Below, piece after piece: positions 25,673 to 34,967 of a DNA stretch of 55,742 bases; position 1 is the stretch's first letter, and each line of letters begins with the position of its first letter. Position numbers and translations under genes: made by a program. This stretch comes from UBA6136 sp964386975 (GTDB taxonomy: Bacteria; Pseudomonadota; Gammaproteobacteria; Methylococcales; Methylococcaceae): NCBI GenBank assembly GCA_964386975.1, contig CAYLUS010000011.1, positions 1 to 55,742 on the forward strand, given 5' to 3'. Below the pieces are notes generated by a model. That model was not told the DNA's origin and did not search any database. It saw only the letters and a program-made list of their open reading frames with translations.

Positions 25673-26611
25673 ATGGAGCAAGGCCACGTCCATCGTTCCG
25701 TCTTGCTCGATGAGGCGATTGCTGCCCTCGACCTTTCGGAGGGTGATCGCGTGGTCGATTGCACCTTCGGGCGCGGCGGGCACAGTCGGGCGATTCTGGA
25801 TCGGATTGGCCAGGAGGGGCGGTTGCTGGCCGTGGACAAGGATCTGGAGGCCATCGAATCCATCGAGGCGAAGTCGCTTTCAGGTGATTCGCGCTTCCAG
25901 CTACACCACGGCAGTTTTGCACAGATCAGGGGGTATCTGGAGCAAAACGGGTGGTGGGGGCAGGTGGATGCGATGTTGATGGATCTTGGGGTCTCATCAC
26001 CACAGCTTGATCAGGCTGAACGGGGATTCAGCTTCATGCGGGAGGGGCCGCTTGACATGCGCATGGATCGGACGCGCGGGATGAGTGCTGCTGTCTGGTT
26101 GCAAGCGGTCAGCGAGGAAGAGCTGGCAAACGTGCTCTGGACCTTCGGGGAGGAGCGTTTTTCTCGGCGGATCGCAAGGACCGTAAAGGATGCCCTCAGG
26201 AAAGGGCCGGTTGAGACGACCACACAGCTGGTGAGACTGATCGAGGCGGCGGGGGTCAGGAAAGAGCCGGGGAAGCATCCGGCCACGCGCTCGTTTCAGG
26301 CGATTCGGATCGCTGTCAACGAGGAATTGAAAGACCTTCAGTCGGGTCTCAAGGACGCACTCGAGGGGCTTGCATCCGGCGGCCGGCTGGCGGTGATTTC
26401 GTTTCACTCCTTGGAAGACCGGATCGTGAAGCGGTTTTTTCGGGATGAAGAGAGGGGGTGGGCGGCCGGCCAACGGCCCGCCTTTCCGATCGTGGGGGAG
26501 GTGCCTGGTCGCGTGGTGCGGGCAGGTAAGTCGGTGCGGGCAAGTGCCTTGGAAGTAGAAGCCAATCCGCGTGCCCGAAGCGCCATTTTGAGAGTTGCGC
26601 GAAAGCGCTAG
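25673..26611 (+). CDS. rsmH: 16S rRNA m4C1402 methyltransferase RsmH
   Basis: SAM-dependent N4-methylation of 16S rRNA cytidine 1402 (older name mraW). The start ATG at 25673, two bases after the mraZ stop, gives M-E-Q-G-H-V-H-R-S-V-L-L, typical of the family; the longer open frame from 25460 lies inside mraZ. Motifs: D-C-T-F-G-R-G-G-H-S, D-L-G-V-S-S-P-Q-L-D, R-S-F-Q-A-I-R-I-A-V-N-E and I-S-F-H-S-L-E-D-R. 312 residues, full length. Confidence 0.96.
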   Translation: MEQGHVHRSVLLDEAIAALDLSEGDRVVDCTFGRGGHSRAILDRIGQEGRLLAVDKDLEAIESIEAKSLSGDSRFQLHHGSFAQIRGYLEQNGWWGQVDAMLMDLGVSSPQLDQAERGFSFMREGPLDMRMDRTRGMSAAVWLQAVSEEELANVLWTFGEERFSRRIARTVKDALRKGPVETTTQLVRLIEAAGVRKEPGKHPATRSFQAIRIAVNEELKDLQSGLKDALEGLASGGRLAVISFHSLEDRIVKRFFRDEERGWAAGQRPAFPIVGEVPGRVVRAGKSVRASALEVEANPRARSAILRVARKR

Positions 26612-26618
26612 GACGAGC

Positions 26619-26876
26619 ATGAAGATTTTCGTATTGCTGATTGTGATCGCCGTGGCGTCCGCCCTGGGGGTCGTCTACATGAAGCATCGAACCCGCTTGC
26701 TGTTCTCCGAAATCCAGAAATTGCAACAGATGAACGAAGCGTATGACGAGGCTCTGGCTCAACTCCAGTTCGAACAAAACCGCTGGGGGGATCGCGAACG
26801 GATCGAACGCGAGGCCCGAGACCGGCTCGGCATGGTCTTTCCAGACGCATCGGCGGTCATTTCCATCAAACCCTGA
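26619..26876 (+). CDS. ftsL: Cell division protein FtsL
   Basis: Small bitopic divisome protein that forms the FtsQLB complex. From the ATG at 26619 (after AGGACGAG) it has 85 residues: a very short cytoplasmic end, one membrane helix (about 3-21), then a periplasmic coiled coil ending in the conserved E-R-I-E-R-E-A-R-D-R-L-G-M segment. Identification rests on this layout plus position between rsmH and ftsI, since FtsL is poorly conserved. A TTG-initiated form from 26595 would overlap rsmH. Confidence 0.9.
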   Translation: MKIFVLLIVIAVASALGVVYMKHRTRLLFSEIQKLQQMNEAYDEALAQLQFEQNRWGDRERIEREARDRLGMVFPDASAVISIKP

Positions 26877-26887
26877 CGGTGATATCA

Positions 26888-28615
26888 ATGCGAATCATTA
26901 GTCCAAAATCAGTGAATCAGGATGATGGGTTACGTTCCCGGATCTTGCTCGGCATTCTGCTTTCGGCGCTTAGCGTGCTGGTCGGGCGAGCGGTCTATCT
27001 CCAGGTGCTCGACAAACAGTTCCTGAAACGCCAAGGGGATTTACGGCACGTCGGCATCATGCCCGTTCCCGCCCATCGCGGCCGGATCATTGACCGCAGT
27101 GGTGAGGTACTTGCCGTCAGTACGCCGGTCAAGACCATTTGGGTCAATCCCAAGGAATTCCTGAAGTCGACGGTTACTGTCGACAAGGTAGAAGCATTAG
27201 CACACCTTCTTGGGATGAAGGCAGAGGAGCTGATTCATCGGATTGGGGATGATGAGAGCCGAGCTTTTGCCTATCTTAAGCGCAAGATCAGCCTTGATCA
27301 GGCGGATCAGGTCATGGCCTTGTCCCTGCCCGGTATTTACGCTGACCGGGAGTACAAACGCTATTACCCCACAGGCGAAGTCACCGCCCATCTGGTGGGA
27401 TCGACCAACATCGATGGTAAAGGCCAAGAGGGCATGGAACTCGTCCTCGACAGCGCTCTCAAGGGCGTTGACGGTGCGCGCCGTTCGGTGCGCGATGGCA
27501 AGCGGCGGATCATCGAGAAAATGGAGGAGGTGCGGCAGCCGGTTCCGGGCCGTGACCTGGCTCTCAGCATTGACGCCCGCCTCCAATATGTCGCCCACCG
27601 TGAACTCAAGAATGCGGTCACGCAGCACAAGGCCCGATCTGGCACCCTGGTGCTCCTTGATGCCAGAACTGGCGAAGTACTGGCGATGTCAAACCAGCCG
27701 GCCTTTAATCCGAATGCACGGGGCAAGATTTCCGGTGATGTTTCCAGAAACCGGGCCATTACGGACTTGTTCGAGCCTGGCTCCACCATGAAGCCCTTCG
27801 CGGTTGCCTGTGCGCTGGAACTTGGATTGACCCACCCCCATGCCATGATCAATACCGCTGGCGGGGAGTGGCATATCGGCTCGAACGTGGTCAAGGATGT
27901 CCACAGTTACGGCGCCATGGACGTGACCCGGGTGATTCAAAAATCGAGTAACGTCGGTACCAGCAAGATCGCGCTGACCATCCCTTCCAAGAAGCTGTGG
28001 GCGTTCTACCATAACCTGGGGTTCGGACAGACGCTGGAAACCAGCTTTCCGGGAGAGGCGCGGGGCCATCTCGCCAGCTATCAAGGCTGGGGTGCATTTG
28101 AACAGGCCACCCTGTCATTCGGCTACGGGGTCTCTGTCTCGGCCTTGCAATTGGCGCGGGCCTATACGGCGCTCGCGAATGATGGGGTGATGCCCATGAC
28201 CAGCCTGACCAAGGTGGATGGTGAGGTGGATGCGCACCGCATCATGTCCGCCAAGACCGCCAATTCGATGATGGCCATGCTGGAAACTGTGGTCTCCAAG
28301 GACGGCACCGCCTTCCAGGCCTCCGTGCCCGGATTCCGTGCGGCAGGCAAGACGGGTACCGTCAAGCGACTGGGTGCACGAGGTTACACCACCTCCAGCT
28401 ATAACGCGCTGTTTGCCGGTGTGGCCCCCGCCAGTAATCCCCGACTGGTGATGGTCGTCGTGATTGATGAGCCCTCTGCCGGCGATTACTACGGGGGTGT
28501 GGTGGCCGCACCGATATTCTCTAAAGTCATGCAGGAGTCACTCAGGATTCTGAACGTTGCGCCGGATCAGCCGCTGCCGACGATCATGGTGGCCAGACAG
28601 GACGGACCTGCGTGA
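26888..28615 (+). CDS. ftsI: Peptidoglycan transpeptidase FtsI (PBP3)
   Basis: Septal class B penicillin-binding protein. One N-terminal membrane helix (about residues 14-32), a pedestal domain with A-H-R-G-R-I-I-D-R, and the transpeptidase domain with active-site E-P-G-S-T-M-K, S-S-N in Q-K-S-S-N-V-G, and K-T-G-T. I prefer the ATG at 26888 (GGTGAT upstream) over the GTG at 26879. 575 residues. It overlaps the murE start by 4 bp. Confidence 0.96.
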   Translation: MRIISPKSVNQDDGLRSRILLGILLSALSVLVGRAVYLQVLDKQFLKRQGDLRHVGIMPVPAHRGRIIDRSGEVLAVSTPVKTIWVNPKEFLKSTVTVDKVEALAHLLGMKAEELIHRIGDDESRAFAYLKRKISLDQADQVMALSLPGIYADREYKRYYPTGEVTAHLVGSTNIDGKGQEGMELVLDSALKGVDGARRSVRDGKRRIIEKMEEVRQPVPGRDLALSIDARLQYVAHRELKNAVTQHKARSGTLVLLDARTGEVLAMSNQPAFNPNARGKISGDVSRNRAITDLFEPGSTMKPFAVACALELGLTHPHAMINTAGGEWHIGSNVVKDVHSYGAMDVTRVIQKSSNVGTSKIALTIPSKKLWAFYHNLGFGQTLETSFPGEARGHLASYQGWGAFEQATLSFGYGVSVSALQLARAYTALANDGVMPMTSLTKVDGEVDAHRIMSAKTANSMMAMLETVVSKDGTAFQASVPGFRAAGKTGTVKRLGARGYTTSSYNALFAGVAPASNPRLVMVVVIDEPSAGDYYGGVVAAPIFSKVMQESLRILNVAPDQPLPTIMVARQDGPA

Positions 28616-30138
28616 TCCCTGAAGCTGCCGAGGCGGCGGAAGCGGTCCTGTCCCTCGGGGCCCTGCTGGAGGGGTTCGCCAACACGCAGGGGCTTGGGGC
28701 GATTCGGATCACGGGACTGGAGCTGGATAGCCGCCGGGTGTCCCCAGGCAGTTTGTTTGTGGCGCTCAAGGGGCATCAGGTTCATGGGCTGACGTTCGCT
28801 CCGGTGGCTTGCGAGAAGGGTTGTGCGGCAGTCCTCTTTGATCCTCAGGATGCCGGGGACTGGCGTATTGCTGAGCGAGATTCGAACGTGCCCTGGATCG
28901 AGGTGCCGGATCTGGCCAGCCACCTTGGATGCATCGCTAGTCGGTATTTTGGTCAGCCCTCCCGAACGATGAAGGTGGTTGCCATCACGGGCACCAATGG
29001 CAAGACCTCTTGCAGTCATTTTCTTGCTGAGGCTCTCGGCGCCGGGGCAGGCGTCCTCGGAACGCTGGGGTGGGGGGCGCCGGGTGCACTCACCGAGACG
29101 CAGAACACCACCTCGGATGCAGTCGCGACCCAGCGGCTTTTGTCCGCCCTTCTGGAACAAGGATTTGGAACGGTGGTCATGGAGGCCTCCTCCCATGGCC
29201 TGCATCAGGGACGGATGAATGGGGTGGCCCTCGCCGGCGTTGTCCTGACGAACTTCAGTCGCGACCATCTGGATTACCACGGCACCATGGAGGCGTATCT
29301 CGAAGCCAAGCTGCGCCTTCTGTCATGGGAAAACCTGGGTTTCATCGCCTTCAACGCCGAGAGTCCCTTCCGCGAGCCGGTGATCGGCAGCCCAAGACCG
29401 GGTTGCCGGCGAATCGGCTTTGCCCGCCAAGGATTCGAAATGGACGGCCTCGATGCCTTGGTGACCTACGGGGATGTCGAGTTTCTGACCGAAGGCCTCC
29501 GGTTCACGCTGACTCAGGGAGCAGCAAGCCGCCGAGTGACCTTACCTTTATTCGGTGAGTTCAATGTCGAAAATGTAGCAGCGACAGTTGCCGCCCTGAT
29601 GGGCATGGGGCATGCCTTTGAGCAGGCCGTCGCACACCTTGACCGTCTCAAGCCGGTTCCGGGTCGAATGGAGCAAGTTGCCTGGGGTGGGCGCCATGCG
29701 GTCATTGATTATGCGCACACGCCCGATGCCCTGGCTTCGGTGTTGGGAAGCGTTCGCAAACATTGCGAGGGCGCGCTCTGGGTGGTTTTTGGATGTGGCG
29801 GTGACCGGGATACCGGCAAAAGGGCATTGATGGGGCGCGCCGTGGAGCAGTTTGCCGATCACATGGTGATCACCGATGACAATCCCAGGAGCGAATGTGG
29901 CGAGAAGATCATCGAGGATATCCGAGCGGGCCTTGTCGCCAAGGAACCGTTGGTGATCCGCAACCGGCGCGAAGCCATCGCCACCGCGATCCGCGCCTTA
30001 AGACCCAGGGATCTGGCAGTCATCGCGGGCAAGGGCCATGAGACCTATCAGGAGGTGGCGGGCATCCGTCATCCCTTCAGTGATCGGGAGGTCGCTCGTG
30101 ATGTCATGCATCAGCTCCATCCCTTTGTCCTGCAGTGA
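28612..30138 (+). CDS. murE: UDP-MurNAc-tripeptide synthetase MurE (meso-DAP adding)
   Basis: Adds meso-diaminopimelate to UDP-MurNAc-L-Ala-D-Glu. Mur ligase P-loop T-G-T-N-G-K-T-S, M-E-A-S-S-H-G-L, and the DAP-specificity motif D-N-P-R-S-E. GTG start at 28612, overlapping ftsI. 508 residues, full length. It is normally followed by murF, but here the next gene, after 78 bp, is mraY. Confidence 0.96.
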   Translation: MIPEAAEAAEAVLSLGALLEGFANTQGLGAIRITGLELDSRRVSPGSLFVALKGHQVHGLTFAPVACEKGCAAVLFDPQDAGDWRIAERDSNVPWIEVPDLASHLGCIASRYFGQPSRTMKVVAITGTNGKTSCSHFLAEALGAGAGVLGTLGWGAPGALTETQNTTSDAVATQRLLSALLEQGFGTVVMEASSHGLHQGRMNGVALAGVVLTNFSRDHLDYHGTMEAYLEAKLRLLSWENLGFIAFNAESPFREPVIGSPRPGCRRIGFARQGFEMDGLDALVTYGDVEFLTEGLRFTLTQGAASRRVTLPLFGEFNVENVAATVAALMGMGHAFEQAVAHLDRLKPVPGRMEQVAWGGRHAVIDYAHTPDALASVLGSVRKHCEGALWVVFGCGGDRDTGKRALMGRAVEQFADHMVITDDNPRSECGEKIIEDIRAGLVAKEPLVIRNRREAIATAIRALRPRDLAVIAGKGHETYQEVAGIRHPFSDREVARDVMHQLHPFVLQ

Positions 30139-30216
30139 GGCATCGCGCGTGACCATCGACACAACCAAGACGGTTCGGGCCATCCAAAAGGGCCAACAAA
30201 TGCATAGGGGGGATTC

Positions 30217-31299
30217 ATGTTGCTAGCGCTGGCCGATTGGCTGTCCACTTTCTACGATGACTTCAGGGTTTTCAGGTATCTGACATTCCGGGGCATCCTC
30301 GGGATTTTGACTGCGCTGGCCATTTCCTTCGTGGTCGGCCCGGCCATGATCCGCCAGCTCAGTAAATACAAGATAGGTCAGAGCGTCAGGGATGATGGAC
30401 CGCAGAGCCATTTTTCCAAGGCCGGCACGCCGACCATGGGGGGCGCCCTCATTCTGGTGGCCGTGGCTCTCAGTACCCTGTTGTGGGCTGATCTCTCCAA
30501 TCGCTATATCTGGGTCGTGTTGCTGGTGACCCTGGGATTTGGGGTGATCGGTTTTGTCGATGACTACAAAAAACTGGTGCTTAAGAACAGCAAGGGGCTG
30601 GCCGCACGGCACAAGTACCTCTGGCAATCGATCTTCGGGGTCGCGGCAGCGACCTTTCTTTACACCTCGGCAACGGTCCCTGCTGAGACCACGTTCATTG
30701 TCCCATTCTTCAAGACGTTTGCCTGGAATATGGGCCTTGCCTACCCGGTGTTGACGTACTTTGTGATCGTCGGTACCAGCAATGCAGTGAATCTGACCGA
30801 TGGGCTCGACGGTCTTGCGATCATGCCGACGGTTCTGGTTTCAGGGGCTCTTGCGATTTTTGCTTACCTCTCGGGTAACTCCGTCTTTGCCGAGTACCTG
30901 GGTATTCCCTTTGTCCCTCTGGCCGGAGAACTGGTCATCTTTTGTGGTGCGTTGGTCGGCGCGGGGCTGGGTTTCCTTTGGTTCAATGCCTACCCCGCCA
31001 TGGTGTTCATGGGAGATGTCGGGGCGCTGGCGCTGGGAGCGGCGCTGGGCATCTTGGCCGTCCTGGTGCGTCAGGAGGTGGTCCTGGTGATCATGGGCGG
31101 GGTGTTTGTGGTTGAGACCCTGTCCGTCATGATCCAGGTGCTTTCCTACAAACTGACGGGCCGACGCGTCTTTCGCATGGCGCCGATTCATCACCACTTT
31201 GAACTCAAGGGTTGGCCCGAACCGCGTGTCATTGTGCGGTTCTGGATTATTTCTGTGATTTTGGTCCTCTGCGGACTGGCGACCATCAAATTGAGGTAG
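30217..31299 (+). CDS. mraY: Phospho-MurNAc-pentapeptide transferase MraY
   Basis: Integral membrane enzyme with about ten helices that transfers phospho-MurNAc-pentapeptide to undecaprenyl phosphate, forming lipid I. Motifs: K-A-G-T-P-T-M-G-G, F-V-D-D-Y-K-K, N-L-T-D-G-L-D-G-L-A, F-M-G-D-V-G-A-L-A-L-G and I-H-H-H-F-E. 360 residues, full length. The ATG follows a GGGGGG ribosome binding site. It directly follows murE because murF is absent. Confidence 0.97.
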   Translation: MLLALADWLSTFYDDFRVFRYLTFRGILGILTALAISFVVGPAMIRQLSKYKIGQSVRDDGPQSHFSKAGTPTMGGALILVAVALSTLLWADLSNRYIWVVLLVTLGFGVIGFVDDYKKLVLKNSKGLAARHKYLWQSIFGVAAATFLYTSATVPAETTFIVPFFKTFAWNMGLAYPVLTYFVIVGTSNAVNLTDGLDGLAIMPTVLVSGALAIFAYLSGNSVFAEYLGIPFVPLAGELVIFCGALVGAGLGFLWFNAYPAMVFMGDVGALALGAALGILAVLVRQEVVLVIMGGVFVVETLSVMIQVLSYKLTGRRVFRMAPIHHHFELKGWPEPRVIVRFWIISVILVLCGLATIKLR

Positions 31300-31304
31300 C
31301 CGCC

Positions 31305-32693
31305 ATGGGATTCTGGGAAGCCGAGGAGAAGGTGGGTCGCCTGGATTTGGGCGAGGAGGGCATGGCCCTCGATGAGCACTCGGCTGTCCTGGTCGTGGGG
31401 CTTGGCAAGACCGGTTACTCGATCGCTCGCTTTCTTGATCGACTCGGCGTGCGTTTTGCTATCACCGATACGCGGGATACGCCGCCCTGCCTGAAGGCAT
31501 TCAGGGAGAACTTTCCCGATGCCGGGGTATTTCTCGGCGGATTTTCAAAAAGGGTCTTTGAGGCTGCAACGCATCTGGTGGTCAGTCCGGGGGTCTCTGT
31601 CCATCATCCGCTGATTCAGGCGCAGGCCCAAAGAGGGGTTCCTGTCCTGGGTGACGTGGATCTTTTTGCGGCAAGCACCGGCGCGCCGATTCTGGGCATC
31701 ACCGGCGCCAATGGAAAAAGCACTGTCACTACTTTGGTCGGGTTAATGGCCGAGCGCGATGGCCGGCAGGTTCGGGTCGGTGGCAACCTTGGTACCCCGA
31801 TGCTGGATCTTCTGGATCAGGACGCCGATCTCTATGTGCTCGAACTCTCCAGCTTTCAGTTGGAAACCGCTCATGTATTGGAGCCGCTTGCCGCAACGGT
31901 GCTCAATATCAGCCCTGATCACATGGATCGCTACGAATCAATTGCCGCCTATGCGGCCGCCAAGGAGCGCATATTCAAAGGGCGTGGCCTTATGGTCCTC
32001 AACCAGGATGATCCAGAGGTTCTCGCCATGAATCAGGAGGGGCGCCGGGTGGCCTGGTTTAGCCTCACGAATGACAAGGCCGACTACGCCGTCCGGAAGA
32101 TCGAAGGGGTCGATTGGCTGTGTGCCCACCAGGAGCCCCGCGTCAAGGTGTCGGAGATCAAGCTGGAAGGTCGCCACAATCTGGCCAACTGTCTCGCGGC
32201 CATGGCGCTCGGTGATGAGGCGGGGCTTGCGCCCGATGCCATGAAAGATGTGATGACCAGTTTTCGCGGTTTGCCGCATCGCAGCGAGTGGGTCGCCGAC
32301 ATTGACGGCGTCCGCTATATCAATGATTCAAAGGCCACCAATGTGGGGGCATGTATGGCGGCGCTGGCGGGTATGGAACGCCCTGCGGTCCTGATTGCAG
32401 GTGGCGATGGCAAAGGCGCGGATTTCCGTGTCCTCAGGCAGGTCGTTGAGGGCAAGGTCAAAGCCATGGTGCTCATCGGTCGTGATGGTCCCTTGATCGA
32501 GGAGGCGCTCAAGGGTGTGGTGCCGACCCGTGTGGTGACCACGCTGCAGGAGGCCGTTCCTGCCGCCCGGTTATTCGCAGGCGCTGGCGATGTGGTGATT
32601 CTTGCGCCCGCTTGTGCCAGTCTGGATCAGTTTCAGGATTATCAAGCCCGGGGCCGGGCCTTTGTTGAAGCCGTGGGGAAATTAAAGCCGTGA
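31305..32693 (+). CDS. murD: UDP-MurNAc-L-alanine:D-glutamate ligase MurD
   Basis: Cytoplasmic Mur ligase adding D-glutamate. N-terminal V-V-G-L-G-K-T-G-Y-S, P-loop G-I-T-G-A-N-G-K-S-T, L-S-S-F-Q-L-E, N-I-S-P-D-H-M-D-R-Y and Y-I-N-D-S-K-A-T-N all present. The ATG at 31305, five bases after mraY with GAGGTAG upstream, gives 462 residues and a 20-residue leader before the typical core; the ATG at 31362 is an alternative. Overlaps ftsW by 4 bp. Confidence 0.96.
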   Translation: MGFWEAEEKVGRLDLGEEGMALDEHSAVLVVGLGKTGYSIARFLDRLGVRFAITDTRDTPPCLKAFRENFPDAGVFLGGFSKRVFEAATHLVVSPGVSVHHPLIQAQAQRGVPVLGDVDLFAASTGAPILGITGANGKSTVTTLVGLMAERDGRQVRVGGNLGTPMLDLLDQDADLYVLELSSFQLETAHVLEPLAATVLNISPDHMDRYESIAAYAAAKERIFKGRGLMVLNQDDPEVLAMNQEGRRVAWFSLTNDKADYAVRKIEGVDWLCAHQEPRVKVSEIKLEGRHNLANCLAAMALGDEAGLAPDAMKDVMTSFRGLPHRSEWVADIDGVRYINDSKATNVGACMAALAGMERPAVLIAGGDGKGADFRVLRQVVEGKVKAMVLIGRDGPLIEEALKGVVPTRVVTTLQEAVPAARLFAGAGDVVILAPACASLDQFQDYQARGRAFVEAVGKLKP

Positions 32694-33889
32694 GTGCCCT
32701 CTCGCCGACACCGAGCAAGGGATTGGTCCTCCAGTGGCGAGGCAATCGCTTCTATCTGGACACCGTCCTGCTGTTGACCGCATTGGCCCTGCTGTTATTC
32801 GGTTATGTGATGGTGGCATCGGCCTCTCTGCATCTGGGTGACAAGCTCGCGTCGGACAGTTTCTATTTTCCACGGCATCAGTTGATCCATATTGCCTTTG
32901 GACTGGTTGCAGGAGTGATGGCGGCTTCGGTGAAGCTCGAGACACTTCGAAATTACTCGCTGAGGCTGTTCTTCTTCGGTCTCTTGCTGCTGGTGCTCGT
33001 GCTGATTCCGGGAATCGGCAAGGTGGTCAACGGCAGTTCACGCTGGATCAATCTTCTGGGCGTTCGTATTCAGGTCTCTGAGGTCTTCAAGGTGATTGCC
33101 GTCATCTACATGGCCAGTTTCATTGACCGCCACATTGATGTGGTCAGAACGTCTTATCAGGGTATGGTGCGCCCGTTCATCCTGCTTACGGTTGCCGCTG
33201 TCCTTCTGTTGAAAGAACCGGATTTTGGCGCGACTGCGGTGATTGTTTCGGTCGCACTGGGCATGCTGTTTCTGGCCGGTGCGAGTCTCTGGCAGTTCGG
33301 TCTCTTGATGGGCATCATGGCCGGGGGTGGGGTGATGCTGATCCTGACGGCCAAGTACCGCTTACGGCGGGTGTTAAGCTTCCTGGATCCCTGGGATGAT
33401 CCGCTGAACAGTGACTTCCAGCTGTCACAGGCCCTGATTGCCTTCGGGCGGGGCGAGTGGAGCGGGGTCGGACTGGGTTCGAGCATACAGAAAATGTTCT
33501 ACCTCCCCGAGGCGCATACCGACTTCCTGTTCTCGGTCATTGGCGAGGAGCTGGGCCTTCTTGGAACCACCTCGGTCATCTTGCTGTTCATGATTTTGGT
33601 CTGGCGGGCATTTGCCATCGGCAAACTGGCGGAGCAGTCCGGCACCCGGTTTTCGGCATTTCTGGCCTATGGAATCGGAATCTGGTTTGGCTTGCAGTCC
33701 TTCATCAACATGGGCGTCAACATGGGGCTCTTACCGACAAAGGGACTGACGCTGCCATTGATGAGTTACGGTGGTGGCAGCATCATGGTGATGTGTGCGG
33801 CGCTGGCACTCTTGTTCAGGGTCAGAAGCGATGCGATTGCGGCGGTATCGGCCAAGCCCCGCGTGAGAGCGACATGGCAAAACATGTGA
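32690..33889 (+). CDS. ftsW: Septal peptidoglycan glycosyltransferase FtsW
   Basis: SEDS-family lipid II polymerase that works with FtsI. About ten membrane helices. Signature segments: G-S-S-R-W-I-N-L-L-G, K-E-P-D-F-G-A-T-A-V, L-P-E-A-H-T-D-F-L-F-S-V-I-G-E-E-L-G and L-P-L-M-S-Y-G-G-G-S. GTG start at 32690 overlaps murD. 399 residues. The end overlaps murG by 16 bp. Confidence 0.96.
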   Translation: MSALSPTPSKGLVLQWRGNRFYLDTVLLLTALALLLFGYVMVASASLHLGDKLASDSFYFPRHQLIHIAFGLVAGVMAASVKLETLRNYSLRLFFFGLLLLVLVLIPGIGKVVNGSSRWINLLGVRIQVSEVFKVIAVIYMASFIDRHIDVVRTSYQGMVRPFILLTVAAVLLLKEPDFGATAVIVSVALGMLFLAGASLWQFGLLMGIMAGGGVMLILTAKYRLRRVLSFLDPWDDPLNSDFQLSQALIAFGRGEWSGVGLGSSIQKMFYLPEAHTDFLFSVIGEELGLLGTTSVILLFMILVWRAFAIGKLAEQSGTRFSAFLAYGIGIWFGLQSFINMGVNMGLLPTKGLTLPLMSYGGGSIMVMCAALALLFRVRSDAIAAVSAKPRVRATWQNM

Positions 33890-34965
33890 TGATCCTGGCC
33901 GGAGGCACCGGCGGCCATGTCTACCCGGCCCTGGCCGTGGCGGAGGCCTTGCGCGCCGGTGGTCACCGAATCACCTGGATGGGGACCCGCAAAGGTCTTG
34001 AGGCGCGTGTGGTGCCGGAGGCGGGCATCGCCATGGAATGGCTGAGTGTTGAAGGGCTTCGGGGACGCTCCTGGCGGGATGCGGTGAAGGCACCTTTCAT
34101 GCTGGCCAAAGCCCTAAGTCAGTCGGCGAAGACCCTGCGCCGAGTCCGGCCCGATGTGGTATTGGGAATGGGGGGGTTTGTCTCGGGCCCCGGTGGCCTG
34201 ATGGCCACGTTATTGGGGATTCCCTTGATCCTCCATGAGCAAAATCGAATTCCGGGAACCACCAATCGCCTCCTGTCCGGGAGAGCCAGCCGGGTGCTTG
34301 AAGCCTTTCCGGGAAGTTTTCCTGCAAAAGTCAATGCCCTAACCACCGGTAACCCATTGCGCCTCGGTATCGAACGCATCGCCCGACAGGTGCCGGAGGC
34401 CGGGGAGGGGCGGGCCCTTCGAATCCTGATTGTGGGTGGGAGCCTTGGTGCAAAAGCACTGAATGAAACCGTGCCGGAAGCCCTCAAGGATCTGCCGATA
34501 GCGATTGATGTTCGCCATCAAACCGGAGAGGCCATGCACGCGGCGACGAAGGCTCGGTATGAGGCGCTTGGCCTCAACGCTGACGTCCGGCCTTTCCTGG
34601 AGCGAATGGATGAAGCCTACACCTGGGCCGATGTCGCCATCTGCCGGGCTGGGGCCATGACGGTCAGTGAGCTGGCGGCGGTCGGACTTCCCGCCATCCT
34701 AATCCCCTTTCCGTTTGCAATTGATGACCATCAGACGGCCAATGCCCGTTACCTGTCCGAAGCAGGTGGGGCGCTCCTGATACCGCAGTCTGAGCTCACG
34801 GCGGATGCCTTGAAGGGGCAACTCCTGACGCTCCTCGAAAAACCCGAGGTGCTCGCACAAATGGCGGCAACATTGAGGACCCTGGCTCGCCCGGATGCAA
34901 CCCGCATGGTTGCCGATCTCTGCCTGAAAACGGCCGACCCAACCCCTGAACGGCCGGAGGCCTAA
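33874..34965 (+). CDS. murG: Lipid II synthase MurG
   Basis: Peripheral membrane GT28 glycosyltransferase that adds GlcNAc to lipid I. The ATG at 33874 starts M-A-K-H-V-M-I-L-A-G-G-T-G-G-H-V; the frame is open upstream only within ftsW. Further motifs: M-G-G-F-V-S-G-P-G-G, H-E-Q-N and C-R-A-G-A-M-T-V-S-E. 363 residues, full length. Confidence 0.96.
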   Translation: MAKHVMILAGGTGGHVYPALAVAEALRAGGHRITWMGTRKGLEARVVPEAGIAMEWLSVEGLRGRSWRDAVKAPFMLAKALSQSAKTLRRVRPDVVLGMGGFVSGPGGLMATLLGIPLILHEQNRIPGTTNRLLSGRASRVLEAFPGSFPAKVNALTTGNPLRLGIERIARQVPEAGEGRALRILIVGGSLGAKALNETVPEALKDLPIAIDVRHQTGEAMHAATKARYEALGLNADVRPFLERMDEAYTWADVAICRAGAMTVSELAAVGLPAILIPFPFAIDDHQTANARYLSEAGGALLIPQSELTADALKGQLLTLLEKPEVLAQMAATLRTLARPDATRMVADLCLKTADPTPERPEA

Positions 34966-34967
34966 AG

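Noticed and set aside
30139..30216. Possible murF remnant between murE and mraY
   Set aside because: The short translation from the GTG at 30150 shows no MurF-like sequence and no Mur ligase motif.
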